Below are positions 1 through 6,980 of a stretch of DNA of 64,000 nucleotides, piece by piece; the first letter of the stretch is position 1; every line of letters starts with the position of its first letter. This DNA is from Faecalicatena contorta (GTDB lineage Bacteria > Bacillota > Clostridia > Lachnospirales > Lachnospiraceae). Location: assembly GCF_021531895.1 (NCBI RefSeq), contig NZ_JAFBIX010000006.1, forward strand, positions 1 to 64,000, given 5' to 3'. A program made the position numbers and the translations under genes. The notes under the pieces are model-generated. The model saw nothing but the letters and a program-made list of their open reading frames with translations, did no database searches and had not been told where the DNA came from.

Positions 1-212
1 TTTTTCAAGGCATAGTATCCTCTATGTCCAATGTTTATGTCCATTTCTCGCAAATTTCTTTTCCTGCACGATATTCAGTTGTCAATTTTCGCTTGGAATC
101 TCATTCATTGAGATTCCGAGAAGTTATGTCTGCAATTATTATACAGAATTCTATTATAAATATCCAGCCTTTTCCATACTTAATTCAGAACCGTCTGGAA
201 TGGAATTGGATA

Positions 213-241
213 TTGACAGTGATGGCCGAAAAGACTATCAT
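213..241 (+). promoter_or_regulatory. SigmaA promoter upstream of ldh
   Basis: TTGACA at 213-218 and TATCAT at 236-241 are separated by 17 bp, close to the SigmaA consensus. Transcription would start near 248 and run through a small leader reading frame (270-371) into ldh at 388. The rest of the first 387 bases shows no recognisable gene. Confidence 0.6.
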
Positions 242-269
242 GAATTTAAGTAAAGGCAAAGGAGTCTCA

Positions 270-371
270 ATGAGAGCACTTTGCTTTTTTTGTGCCTGTG
301 TATTGAAGAAGCTGTCAGTGGACAGATTCTGGTGGTATTTTTGGGACACAAATGGAAACGATATTATATGA
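270..371 (+). CDS. Possible 33-aa leader peptide ahead of ldh
   Basis: An ATG at 270 sits 5 nt after a strong ribosome binding site (AAAGGAG, 258-264) and opens a 33-codon frame that stops 16 nt before the ldh start. The peptide is rich in Cys near the N-terminus (C5, C8, C10) and has three Trp and several Phe near the middle (W23, W24, W27). It lies just downstream of the 213-241 promoter, so it would be the first frame on the ldh transcript. I do not recognise it. It may be a translated leader that couples to ldh, or chance coding in a 5' UTR. The frame extends upstream to position 24, but that part lies before the promoter and has no ribosome binding site. Confidence 0.35.
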   Translation: MRALCFFCACVLKKLSVDRFWWYFWDTNGNDII

Positions 372-387
372 AATGGGGGTTTTTTAA

Positions 388-1341
388 ATGACAACAAACA
401 AAAGTAAAGTGGTAATAGTAGGGACTGGTCTGGTCGGCTCGTCCACGGCGTTCAGTCTTTTGACGCAGGGTGTCTGCGATGAGATTATGATGGTGGACAT
501 TAATAAGGAAAAGGCTCTTGGAGAGGTACTGGATCTAAAAGATTGTGTGGAATATCTGAACCGGAATACCAAAGTGTATGTAGGTGATTATAAAGATTGC
601 AAAGATGCGGATATTATTGTGATTACGGCAGGTGCGCCGCCAAGACAGGGGCAGACAAGGCTGGATACGTTGGAAGCGTCGGCGAAGATTACAAAGTCTA
701 TCGTAAGTCCGATTATGGAAAGTGGATTTGACGGGATCTTCCTGATCATCTCTAATCCGGTAGATATCATAGCACATTATGTACAGCGTCTGTCAGGTCT
801 TCCAAAGAATCAAGTCATTGGAACAGGAACAGCATTGGATTCTTCGAGGCTTAAGAACTTTATCGGAGAGCTGATTCATGTAGATCCAAGAAGTGTCCAT
901 GCATTTTCGATGGGAGAGCATGGAGATTCACAGATGGTACCGTGGTCAGCTGTTATGGTCGCAGGGAAACCATTCTATGATATTATCCGTGATAATCCAG
1001 ATCTGGTTGGTGATGTGGATCTGGACAATCTGGTAGTTAAGACTGCACAGGAAGGCTGGGAGATCCTGAACAGAAAAGGAACAACTTATTATGGAGTGGC
1101 AACTACCGCAGTTGGAGTGATCAAGGCAATCTTACACGATGAGAACAGAATTATTCCGGTCTCAACATTACTGGAAGGAGAATATGGAGAAAAAGATGTC
1201 TATTGTGGAGTGCCGGTTGTCCTGAATCGCACAGGGGCTTCGGATGTGCTGGAAATCCACATGAGCAGTCAGGAATTGACTCGGTTTAAAGAGTCGGCAA
1301 AAATTATCCGGGAGTATACGGACAAGATTATGGAATACTAG
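388..1341 (+). CDS. ldh: L-lactate dehydrogenase family protein
   Basis: 317 aa, the usual length for the LDH/MDH family. It is a cytoplasmic NAD-dependent 2-hydroxyacid dehydrogenase, presumably reducing pyruvate to lactate to regenerate NAD+ in fermentation. The Rossmann motif GTGLVGSS is at residues 12-19, and D37 ends strand beta-2, as expected for NAD. The catalytic set is present: R91 (classical R109), D151 and R154 (classical D168/R171), and H178 in GEHGDS (classical H195). Oddly, the specificity position 102, Gln in typical LDH and Arg in MDH, is Pro84 here within the loop GAPPRQGQTR, so the preferred 2-oxoacid is less certain. Start ATG 388 has GGGGG about 8 nt upstream. The gene is monocistronic, followed by a terminator at 1361-1396. 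Confidence 0.85.
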   Translation: MTTNKSKVVIVGTGLVGSSTAFSLLTQGVCDEIMMVDINKEKALGEVLDLKDCVEYLNRNTKVYVGDYKDCKDADIIVITAGAPPRQGQTRLDTLEASAKITKSIVSPIMESGFDGIFLIISNPVDIIAHYVQRLSGLPKNQVIGTGTALDSSRLKNFIGELIHVDPRSVHAFSMGEHGDSQMVPWSAVMVAGKPFYDIIRDNPDLVGDVDLDNLVVKTAQEGWEILNRKGTTYYGVATTAVGVIKAILHDENRIIPVSTLLEGEYGEKDVYCGVPVVLNRTGASDVLEIHMSSQELTRFKESAKIIREYTDKIMEY

Positions 1342-1360
1342 AGTATAATGAGAGATAGAA

Positions 1361-1396
1361 GGTCGAATCAGTGATAAACTGACTCGGCCTTTTTTA
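1361..1396 (+). terminator. Rho-independent terminator of ldh
   Basis: A 12-bp stem (GGTCGAATCAGT paired with ACTGACTCGGCC, two G-U pairs) with a short GATAA loop is followed by TTTTTT, 20 nt after the ldh stop codon. Confidence 0.85.
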
Positions 1397-1423
1397 AATT
1401 CAGCAAAATTCAGTTATTTCTTG

Positions 1424-1485
1424 TTGACAAGTATAGTTGTCATATGCTATGCTCTTTGTGACAAGGATAATTGTCAAAATGACAA
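1424..1485 (+). promoter_or_regulatory. Promoter with twin TGACAA-N6-TTGTCA operators
   Basis: TTGACA (1424-1429) and TATGCT (1448-1453), 18 bp apart, form a promoter. Two copies of the same palindrome TGACAA-N6-TTGTCA lie at 1425-1442, overlapping the -35 box, and at 1459-1476, just downstream of the -10 box. A further half-site TGACAA is at 1480-1485. The 34-bp centre-to-centre spacing is close to three helical turns. The layout implies repression by the HTH protein encoded immediately downstream. Confidence 0.7.
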
Positions 1486-1520
1486 AGAAAGCTTTCAATA
1501 TAATGCATGGAGGTGATTAT

Positions 1521-1727
1521 GTGCCTTTATATAATCGTTTAAAAGAATACAGGGCCAGAATTGGTGTGAACCAGCAGGAGATGGGACGCCTGTCTGGAGT
1601 TTCCAGACAGACTATCAGCCAGATCGAACGAGGGGATTATTCTCCATCAGTGACGCTGGCATTAAAGATTGCAAAGGTATTTGAAGTACAGGTAGAAGAT
1701 ATTTTCTGGTATGAGGAGGAAGATTAA
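1521..1727 (+). CDS. Small XRE-family HTH transcriptional regulator (YozG-like)
   Basis: 68 aa, essentially one lambda-repressor-type helix-turn-helix domain. The HTH covers about residues 13-45, with VSRQTISQIERG as the recognition region and the common ending VEDIFWYEE. The start chosen is GTG 1521, because GGAGGTG at 1509-1515 is 5 nt upstream. The longer in-frame extension to 1437 would overlap the promoter and operators. The gene is followed 1 nt later by a membrane protein, a frequent pairing for this small-regulator type. Autoregulation through the twin palindromes upstream is likely. The inducing signal cannot be told from the sequence. Confidence 0.85.
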   Translation: MPLYNRLKEYRARIGVNQQEMGRLSGVSRQTISQIERGDYSPSVTLALKIAKVFEVQVEDIFWYEEED

Positions 1728-1728
1728 G

Positions 1729-2496
1729 ATGATGAGTAGAAAAGAAGAGATCAGTCAGGAGAATAGAAGAGCGAGAAAGTGGTTTATTCCGATTGTTATT
1801 GTCAGCGGGGTGGTGGGCGCCATACTCGGGATATTGATGGTTTTCCTGGGGACAACAGGAATTCAACGGGCAGCTGGGGCAATGACGCAGAAGGTAACGA
1901 TGTTGGCACCGTATTTTCTGGCGGCGGAGGCTGTGATATTCAATATCTTGGCGTTTGCCATGTATCGAAAGAGCCGTGTGTTGCTTCGAGAATGGGATGG
2001 AGAAGAGGAGGAGATTCCGAATCAGATAGATATTAAGCTGAATTATGCATTGTGGGCACTCAGCCTGAATCAGGTCATCAGCTTTCTTTTGTTTGCTTTG
2101 GGAGTGGATCTGAGACCGGAAGATATGACAGGGGTACGGAATGAATTAATACTGGCGGTTGTATTCATGGCAAATGTATTCATAAGTATATGGATACAAC
2201 AGAAAGTGGTGGATCTGTCTAAAGAGATGAATCCGGAGAAAAAGGGAAGTGTTTATGATATCCGTTTTCAGAGTAAATGGATGGACAGCTGCGATGAGGC
2301 GGAGAAGATGCAGGTATATCAGGCGGCATATTCAGCATTTAAAGTGACCAATATTGCATTTATGATTGTGTGGCTGTTTGCATTTCTGGCAATTGAATTT
2401 GCAGGAACGGGTGTCTTTGCCTGTGTGCTGATCTCAATCTTATGGGGAATTCATGTGAGTGTGTATTGTTTTAAGACGATTCAGCTCTCTAAGTAA
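1729..2496 (+). CDS. DUF3169-like membrane protein
   Basis: 255 aa from ATG 1729, served by GAGGAGGA at 1712-1720. It begins with a short charged N-terminus, then has about six hydrophobic segments: residues 18-40, 52-70, 108-125, 138-155, 208-226 and 228-248. A soluble loop around residues 165-205 contains WMDSCDEAEKMQVYQAAY, resembling the conserved region of DUF3169 proteins, which are commonly encoded beside small XRE regulators in Firmicutes. Function is unknown; such pairs are suspected to respond to envelope or antimicrobial stress, but nothing here proves it. It is translated together with the regulator from the operator-controlled promoter. The family assignment is from memory of the motif and should be treated as probable. 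Confidence 0.65.
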   Translation: MMSRKEEISQENRRARKWFIPIVIVSGVVGAILGILMVFLGTTGIQRAAGAMTQKVTMLAPYFLAAEAVIFNILAFAMYRKSRVLLREWDGEEEEIPNQIDIKLNYALWALSLNQVISFLLFALGVDLRPEDMTGVRNELILAVVFMANVFISIWIQQKVVDLSKEMNPEKKGSVYDIRFQSKWMDSCDEAEKMQVYQAAYSAFKVTNIAFMIVWLFAFLAIEFAGTGVFACVLISILWGIHVSVYCFKTIQLSK

Positions 2497-2594
2497 TCAT
2501 TCAGACATGAAATCACTTCATTCACGCAGGAACTATTGCTGAGACTGCTGCATTTTGGTAGGATGTAGTCAACAAGAAAGGAAGTGAGGAGTAT

Positions 2595-3050
2595 ATGTTC
2601 ATACAGGACAATTATGTTACGATTGCCTGGCTGGGACTTCTGATTTTTTTGCTGATTGTTGAGATCATCACAGTGGGACTGACCAGTATCTGGGCGGCTG
2701 GAGGTGCATTGGTTGCACTTATATTCAGTATTCTTGGTATTTCCCTGATGTGGCAGATCGTAATATTCTTCGTGGTAACCTTTGTACTGTTATATTTTAC
2801 AAGGCCGTTTGCAATGAAGTTTATCAACACGCAGCATGAGAAGACGAATTATGAAGGAATCATTGGTAAGACGATCCGGATTACGGAGAGAGTAGATAAT
2901 CTCCATCAGACCGGAAAGGCAACGGTGAATGGACAGGAGTGGACGGTTCGTGCGGATGATGATGCACAGATTCTGGAGCCGGAGACGCTGGCAAAAGTGA
3001 TCAATATTTCAGGAGTAAAATTAATTGTAAAAAAGTATGAGGAGGAATAG
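2595..3050 (+). CDS. NfeD family membrane protein
   Basis: 151 aa. The N-terminal half has two to three hydrophobic segments (residues 8-70, with GLTSIWAAGGALVALI), and the C-terminal half (about 80-150) has the pattern of an NfeD OB-fold, including GIIGKTIRITERVDN. NfeD proteins are partners of SPFH/flotillin proteins in membrane microdomains. The next gene, 3 nt downstream, encodes such an SPFH protein, so the two probably form one membrane complex. No protease domain is present, so this is the short NfeD form. The ribosome binding site is AAAGGAAGTGAGGAG. Expression comes from the 98-bp upstream gap, where I could not identify a clear promoter. Confidence 0.85.
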   Translation: MFIQDNYVTIAWLGLLIFLLIVEIITVGLTSIWAAGGALVALIFSILGISLMWQIVIFFVVTFVLLYFTRPFAMKFINTQHEKTNYEGIIGKTIRITERVDNLHQTGKATVNGQEWTVRADDDAQILEPETLAKVINISGVKLIVKKYEEE

Positions 3051-3053
3051 AAT

Positions 3054-3983
3054 ATGTTGACTTTGGGGTTTATTGCGGTAGTAGTTATTATTTTAGTTTT
3101 TTTGATTTTGCTGATTTCCTGTATCAAGATTGTGCCGCAGGCAAGAGCGGTGGTAGTGGAACGTCTGGGAGCTTATCAGGCAACGTGGAGTACAGGCCTT
3201 CACTTTAAAGTTCCGATCATTGACCGGGTGGCAAGAAAGGTAGATCTGAAGGAGCAGGTTGTTGATTTTGCTCCGCAGCCAGTGATTACAAAAGATAATG
3301 TAACAATGCGGATCGATACGGTCGTATTCTATCAGATTACAGATCCGAAGATGTTCTGCTATGGAGTGGCGAATCCGATTATGGCGATCGAGAATCTGAC
3401 GGCAACTACGTTGCGTAATATTATTGGGGATCTGGAGCTGGATCAGACGCTGACCTCAAGAGAGACGATCAATACGAAGATGAGGGCATCTCTTGATGAA
3501 GCGACAGATCCGTGGGGAATCAAGGTGAACCGCGTAGAATTGAAGAATATCATTCCTCCGGCAGCAATTCAGGATGCGATGGAGAAGCAGATGAAAGCAG
3601 AACGTGAACGACGGGAGGCAATCCTTCGTGCTGAAGGTGAGAAGAAGTCTACGATTCTGGTAGCAGAAGGACATAAGGAATCTGCAATTCTGGATGCAGA
3701 GGCAGAGAAGCAGGCTGCTATCTTACGTGCGGAAGCACAGAAGGAAGCCATGATCCGTCAGGCAGAAGGTGAGGCAGAAGCAATCCTGAAAGTGCAGCAG
3801 GCTAATGCAGATGGTATTCGTTTCCTGAAGGAAGCAGGAGCAGATGAAGCGGTTCTTACGATGAAGAGTCTGGAAGCTTTTGAAAAGGCTGCAGATGGAA
3901 AATCAACAAAGATCATTATTCCGTCTGAGATTCAAAGTCTTGCGGGACTGGCGAAAAGTGCCAAAGAGATTATAGCAGAATAA
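3054..3983 (+). CDS. SPFH domain / Band 7 (stomatin, QmcA-type) membrane protein
   Basis: 309 aa. A single N-terminal membrane anchor (residues 2-24) is followed by the SPFH domain (about 25-180) with the characteristic VVVERLGAYQATWSTGLHFKVP. A long Ala/Glu-rich coiled coil (about 180-260) contains repeated AEGEKK, AEGHKE and AEAEKQ heptads. The C-terminus ends with a hydrophobic Gly/Ala patch near 295-309. Proteins of this type oligomerise on the inner face of the membrane and modulate quality control or raft-like domains. It is paired with NfeD immediately upstream. The coiled-coil DNA is itself repetitive (around 3590-3790), which reflects the heptads rather than a separate repeat element. 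Confidence 0.9.
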   Translation: MLTLGFIAVVVIILVFLILLISCIKIVPQARAVVVERLGAYQATWSTGLHFKVPIIDRVARKVDLKEQVVDFAPQPVITKDNVTMRIDTVVFYQITDPKMFCYGVANPIMAIENLTATTLRNIIGDLELDQTLTSRETINTKMRASLDEATDPWGIKVNRVELKNIIPPAAIQDAMEKQMKAERERREAILRAEGEKKSTILVAEGHKESAILDAEAEKQAAILRAEAQKEAMIRQAEGEAEAILKVQQANADGIRFLKEAGADEAVLTMKSLEAFEKAADGKSTKIIIPSEIQSLAGLAKSAKEIIAE

Positions 3984-4027
3984 AGCAGAATATATACAGA
4001 TATGGAAAAGAGAGAGGAGGCAGTGCA

Positions 4028-4750
4028 ATGACGCATGTATTAATTCTGGAAGATGACAAGGCTTCACTGGAAGCTTTGAAAAGGATTCTTACAGAGTACT
4101 CGGAAGATCTTTGTGTACATACTGCCTCCTCTTATCGGGAAGCGAAAAAACTGTTAGATATGGATTGGACATATAGGTTGTTTTTGTTGGATGTGAATCT
4201 AAATGGCAATGCTCATGAAGATATCGGCGGTATCCTCTTTGCCAGGGAATTGCGAGAGCAGTTCCGTTATACCTTTACCCCGGTTGTGATGGTCACAGCA
4301 ATAGGAGCCATGGAGATGCAGGCTTATCGGGAATTACATTGTTATCAGTACATTATGAAGCCGTTTCGGCCGGAACAGGTCAAAGAAGTGGTTCAAAAGG
4401 TGCTGGAAAGAGAGAAGCATGAGGAGCGTCCGATGGTTGTCGTGAAAAAAGACGGCATCAATTATCAGGTCCTATGCGAAGATATCTGTTATATAGAAGC
4501 GATTCCAAGGGGAATCTGTCTTCACATGAAGAATGAGAACTGGAATGTACCATATGTTACTTTAAAACAAATCTTACAAAAAGTTCCGGCGGATATGTTT
4601 CTGCAGTGTCATCGGATGTTTGCGGTGAATCGAAGAAAGGTGGAGTATTTTGACACGGTCAATCGAATTGTCAAGATAAAAGACTGCGAAGATATCGTGG
4701 AGATAGGAGTGACGTATAAGTCGGAGATTGGGAGGCTGATCAGTGGTTGA
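4028..4750 (+). CDS. LytTR-family response regulator
   Basis: 240 aa. The receiver domain is at residues 1-122, with acidic pocket E8/D9/D10, phosphoacceptor D55 in FLLDVNLNG, and K111 in MKPF. A LytTR DNA-binding domain follows (about 135-238). It belongs to the AgrA/ComE/LytR class, which binds direct repeats upstream of target genes. The ribosome binding site GAGGAGGCAGTGCA precedes ATG 4028. The stop overlaps the start of the sensor kinase by 8 nt, so the two are translationally coupled. No peptide pheromone gene or peptide exporter is visible nearby, so the signal is unknown. Confidence 0.88.
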   Translation: MTHVLILEDDKASLEALKRILTEYSEDLCVHTASSYREAKKLLDMDWTYRLFLLDVNLNGNAHEDIGGILFARELREQFRYTFTPVVMVTAIGAMEMQAYRELHCYQYIMKPFRPEQVKEVVQKVLEREKHEERPMVVVKKDGINYQVLCEDICYIEAIPRGICLHMKNENWNVPYVTLKQILQKVPADMFLQCHRMFAVNRRKVEYFDTVNRIVKIKDCEDIVEIGVTYKSEIGRLISG

Positions 4751-5594
4751 TTGGATAAAAAAGTTTTTATATAGGATTTTTTGTGTGCTTGCATTGTTGG
4801 TGTCCGTATATCTGGTGGTAGATTTTTTAATCAGCGGAACCTTTGACTACCGAATCTTTATTATGTTTCTTCTGATGGTAGTGATTGTGTTCTGGGGAAT
4901 TGCTGACTGGCGTAAGAATTATATTCTTATGCAGAAGAAGGAGACAGAGCTTAAGCTGTATCAACATTATGTACAGCCTCTGGAGGAACTGGTGAAAGAG
5001 ATCCGGGCAAAGCAGCATGAATTTGATAATCATCTGAATGCGATATTGAATATGCATCTGACAGTCGATAATTATGAAGAACTGGTAGAACGGCAGTCGG
5101 AATATATTACAGAAGTGATTAAGGATGATGACAGCCGGCAGTATCTTCCACTTTTAAGAATCAGTGATAAAGTGCTTGCGGGATTTTTGTACAGCAAGAT
5201 TGTTCGGTCTCCTTCTTATGTAAAGACGGAAGTAGAAGTCAAGAGCCTGGAGATTATTTCAGGGATTTCAGAGCATCATTTGATTGAAATAGTAGGCACA
5301 TTAGTAGACAATGCTTATGAAGCCTGCACAGAAGAATTGAATCAGGTTATGATGGAACTGGATTCCGAAGATGACCGGTTGGTTTTTATTATCAAAAATC
5401 AGATTAATGATATCAGGATGAAGAATATCGACCGCTTTTTTGAGAAAGGTTATTCAACCAAAAGTGGTGATAGAAAACATGGACTGGGGTTATATAATGC
5501 CAAGATGCTCATTAAAAAATATCAAGGAGATATTTTTGTAAGTATGGAGAATATCAATGAAAAGAGATATATCTGTATGAGAGTGGTTGTATAA
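4743..5594 (+). CDS. GHKL-type sensor histidine kinase (AgrC/LytS-like)
   Basis: 283 aa from GTG 4743, with GGGAGG 7 nt upstream inside the regulator gene. Two N-terminal membrane segments (about residues 8-31 and 37-54) leave almost no extracellular domain. A dimerisation helix carries KQHEFDNHLNAI with H92 as the likely phosphoacceptor. The C-terminal GHKL ATPase shows the N-box LVDNAYEA and the G-box HGLGLYN. It is much shorter in the membrane part than AgrC (six segments), so it is not obviously a peptide receptor and may sense a membrane-borne cue. It is the cognate partner of the upstream LytTR regulator. Confidence 0.85.
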   Translation: MVDWIKKFLYRIFCVLALLVSVYLVVDFLISGTFDYRIFIMFLLMVVIVFWGIADWRKNYILMQKKETELKLYQHYVQPLEELVKEIRAKQHEFDNHLNAILNMHLTVDNYEELVERQSEYITEVIKDDDSRQYLPLLRISDKVLAGFLYSKIVRSPSYVKTEVEVKSLEIISGISEHHLIEIVGTLVDNAYEACTEELNQVMMELDSEDDRLVFIIKNQINDIRMKNIDRFFEKGYSTKSGDRKHGLGLYNAKMLIKKYQGDIFVSMENINEKRYICMRVVV

Positions 5595-5670
5595 ACGTAG
5601 TATAAAATTCTTCCATTTACAGATACTAATTCTGGAAATCGTCAGTACAGTAAATGGAGGAATTTATTAT

Positions 5671-6219
5671 ATGAAAGCTACAGGAATCGTACGAAGAATC
5701 GATGACCTTGGAAGAGTGGTCATTCCCAAAGAAATACGAAGAACTTTAAGAATCCGTGAAGGAGATCCGCTGGAGATTTTTACGGATCGAGAGGGTGAGA
5801 TTATTCTGAAAAAATATTCTCCGATAGGTGAGTTGTCTACATTTGCCAGACAGTATGCGGAGAGTCTGGCGCAGACGGTGGGATGTCTGGTCTGTGTCTG
5901 TGATATGGATCAGATTATTGCAGCATCCGGTGCCGGCAAGAAAGAATTACAGGATAAATATATCAGCCACCAGCTGGAGAAGCAATTAAGTGCGAGAACA
6001 CAATTGACAGCAACAGCTGGAGATAAAAAATATATTCCCATTACAGATAACCCTGAGGAAGAATTCATCTATGAAATTATCAGTCCGATTATCTGTGAAG
6101 GAGATATTATTGGAGGAGTGATTCTTCTGTCAAAAGATGTGAAGAAGAAGCTGCAGGAGTTAGAGCAGAAGCTGGCATCCTGTGCAGCTGGTTTTTTGGG
6201 AAGTCAGATGGAACAATAG
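5671..6219 (+). CDS. spoVT: Stage V sporulation protein T, AbrB/GAF-type regulator
   Basis: 182 aa, the family length. The N-terminal swapped-hairpin AbrB domain is residues 1-50 (MKATGIVRRIDDLGRVVIPK then EIRRTLRIREGD). A GAF-like sensory domain follows (about 56-178). In endospore formers SpoVT tunes forespore (SigmaG) gene expression and spore germination. The start is ATG 5671, with TGGAGGAA 8-9 nt upstream; the frame is open back to 5587 but that part lacks a ribosome binding site. It is the main indication in this window that the organism has sporulation ancestry. It lies 76 nt after the sensor kinase and could be read through from it. Confidence 0.92.
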   Translation: MKATGIVRRIDDLGRVVIPKEIRRTLRIREGDPLEIFTDREGEIILKKYSPIGELSTFARQYAESLAQTVGCLVCVCDMDQIIAASGAGKKELQDKYISHQLEKQLSARTQLTATAGDKKYIPITDNPEEEFIYEIISPIICEGDIIGGVILLSKDVKKKLQELEQKLASCAAGFLGSQMEQ

Positions 6220-6272
6220 AGGAATAAACGTAAGCTTTCCATCATACCTTGTGTTAGACAAGGAGGGATGGA

Positions 6273-6647
6273 ATGGAGAGACAGTTTCAAAAAGATTCTA
6301 AAGTTATGTGGGTGCTGAAGTCACTGCTGGCTTCATACGTTATTACAGGTATACTTCTTGTATTGCTTGCAGCGGCACTTTATAAGTTCGAATTAAATGA
6401 GAAGATGGTATCAGCAGCTATTATAGCAATTTATATTGTGGCGACTTTGATTGGAGGAATCATGATTGGAAAGTATGCCAAGACAAGAAGATTTGTGTGG
6501 GGCTTGGGACTGGGAATTGGATATTTTGCACTTCTTCTGTTGATTACATTAGGTGTGTATCATAGCTTGAATGGGAATGGCGATAACCTGATTACTACAT
6601 TTATCTTATGCGCTGGTGGCGGAATGGTTGGAGGCATGATATCGTAA
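6273..6647 (+). CDS. Small four-helix membrane protein, TIGR04086-like
   Basis: 124 aa with four predicted membrane segments (about residues 15-35, 45-65, 74-94 and 103-123), rich in Gly (GGIMIGKYAKTR and GGGMVGGMIS). Clostridial proteins of this shape and place, just ahead of the SCIFF peptide, are classed as TIGR04086. The function is unknown. The start ATG 6273 follows AAGGAGGGATGGA. The reading frame ends 102 nt before the SCIFF gene, which has its own promoter, so it is probably a neighbour in conserved order rather than in the same transcript. The family name is from memory of context and shape. Confidence 0.6.
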   Translation: MERQFQKDSKVMWVLKSLLASYVITGILLVLLAAALYKFELNEKMVSAAIIAIYIVATLIGGIMIGKYAKTRRFVWGLGLGIGYFALLLLITLGVYHSLNGNGDNLITTFILCAGGGMVGGMIS

Positions 6648-6683
6648 TAACGAAATTAAAGCCTTAACAGTCAGATAAAATGA

Positions 6684-6712
6684 TTGCGAAAATAAAGATG
6701 AAATGCTATAAT
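6684..6712 (+). promoter_or_regulatory. SigmaA promoter of the SCIFF gene
   Basis: TTGCGA (6684-6689) and a perfect TATAAT (6707-6712) with a 17-bp spacer lie 37 bp ahead of the SCIFF start codon. This gives the peptide gene its own, apparently strong, promoter. Confidence 0.7.
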
Positions 6713-6749
6713 AATATAAGTTAAGCAAAGTTTAAGGAGGAATGTAAAC

Positions 6750-6893
6750 ATGAAACATGTAAAGACATTAAATAAACAGACTATGAACAATAACATGAAG
6801 AAGAGCGGATGTGGTGAATGCCAGACATCTTGCCAGTCAGCATGTAAGACTTCCTGTACCGTAGGAAATCAGACTTGCGAACAGAAAAAATAA
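6750..6893 (+). CDS. SCIFF six-cysteine ribosomal peptide precursor
   Basis: 47 aa with six cysteines in the C-terminal half: C21, C24, C28, C32, C36 and C43. It begins MKHVKTLNKQT and has the core pattern CGECQTSCQSACKTSC, diagnostic of SCIFF (six cysteines in forty-five residues), a RiPP precursor almost universal in Clostridia. The TTTAAGGAGG ribosome binding site lies 9 nt before ATG 6750. The radical-SAM maturase encoded 87 nt downstream is known in related species to install a Cys-to-Thr type thioether crosslink on this peptide. The mature product and its role remain unknown in general. Confidence 0.95.
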   Translation: MKHVKTLNKQTMNNNMKKSGCGECQTSCQSACKTSCTVGNQTCEQKK

Positions 6894-6918
6894 TTTTGAA
6901 GTATATGGAATACTCGAG

Positions 6919-6945
6919 ACAGCGGTCTACAGGGTCGCTGTTTTT
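6919..6945 (+). terminator. Weak terminator/attenuator between SCIFF and its maturase
   Basis: ACAGCG (6919-6924) pairs with CGCTGT (6936-6941) across an 11-nt loop and is followed by TTTTT. The stem is only 6 bp, so partial read-through is expected. This would give many SCIFF transcripts for each maturase transcript. Confidence 0.55.
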
Positions 6946-6980
6946 CGTTGTATACAAAAAAGTGAAAGGGGTATACAGCC

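Noticed and set aside
24-371. 115-codon open frame upstream of ldh
   Set aside because: Its first two thirds lie before the promoter at 213-241 and have no ribosome binding site; only the last 33 codons are kept as a possible leader peptide.
3590-3790. Tandem DNA repeat
   Set aside because: The periodicity is explained by the Ala/Glu heptads of the SPFH protein coiled coil.
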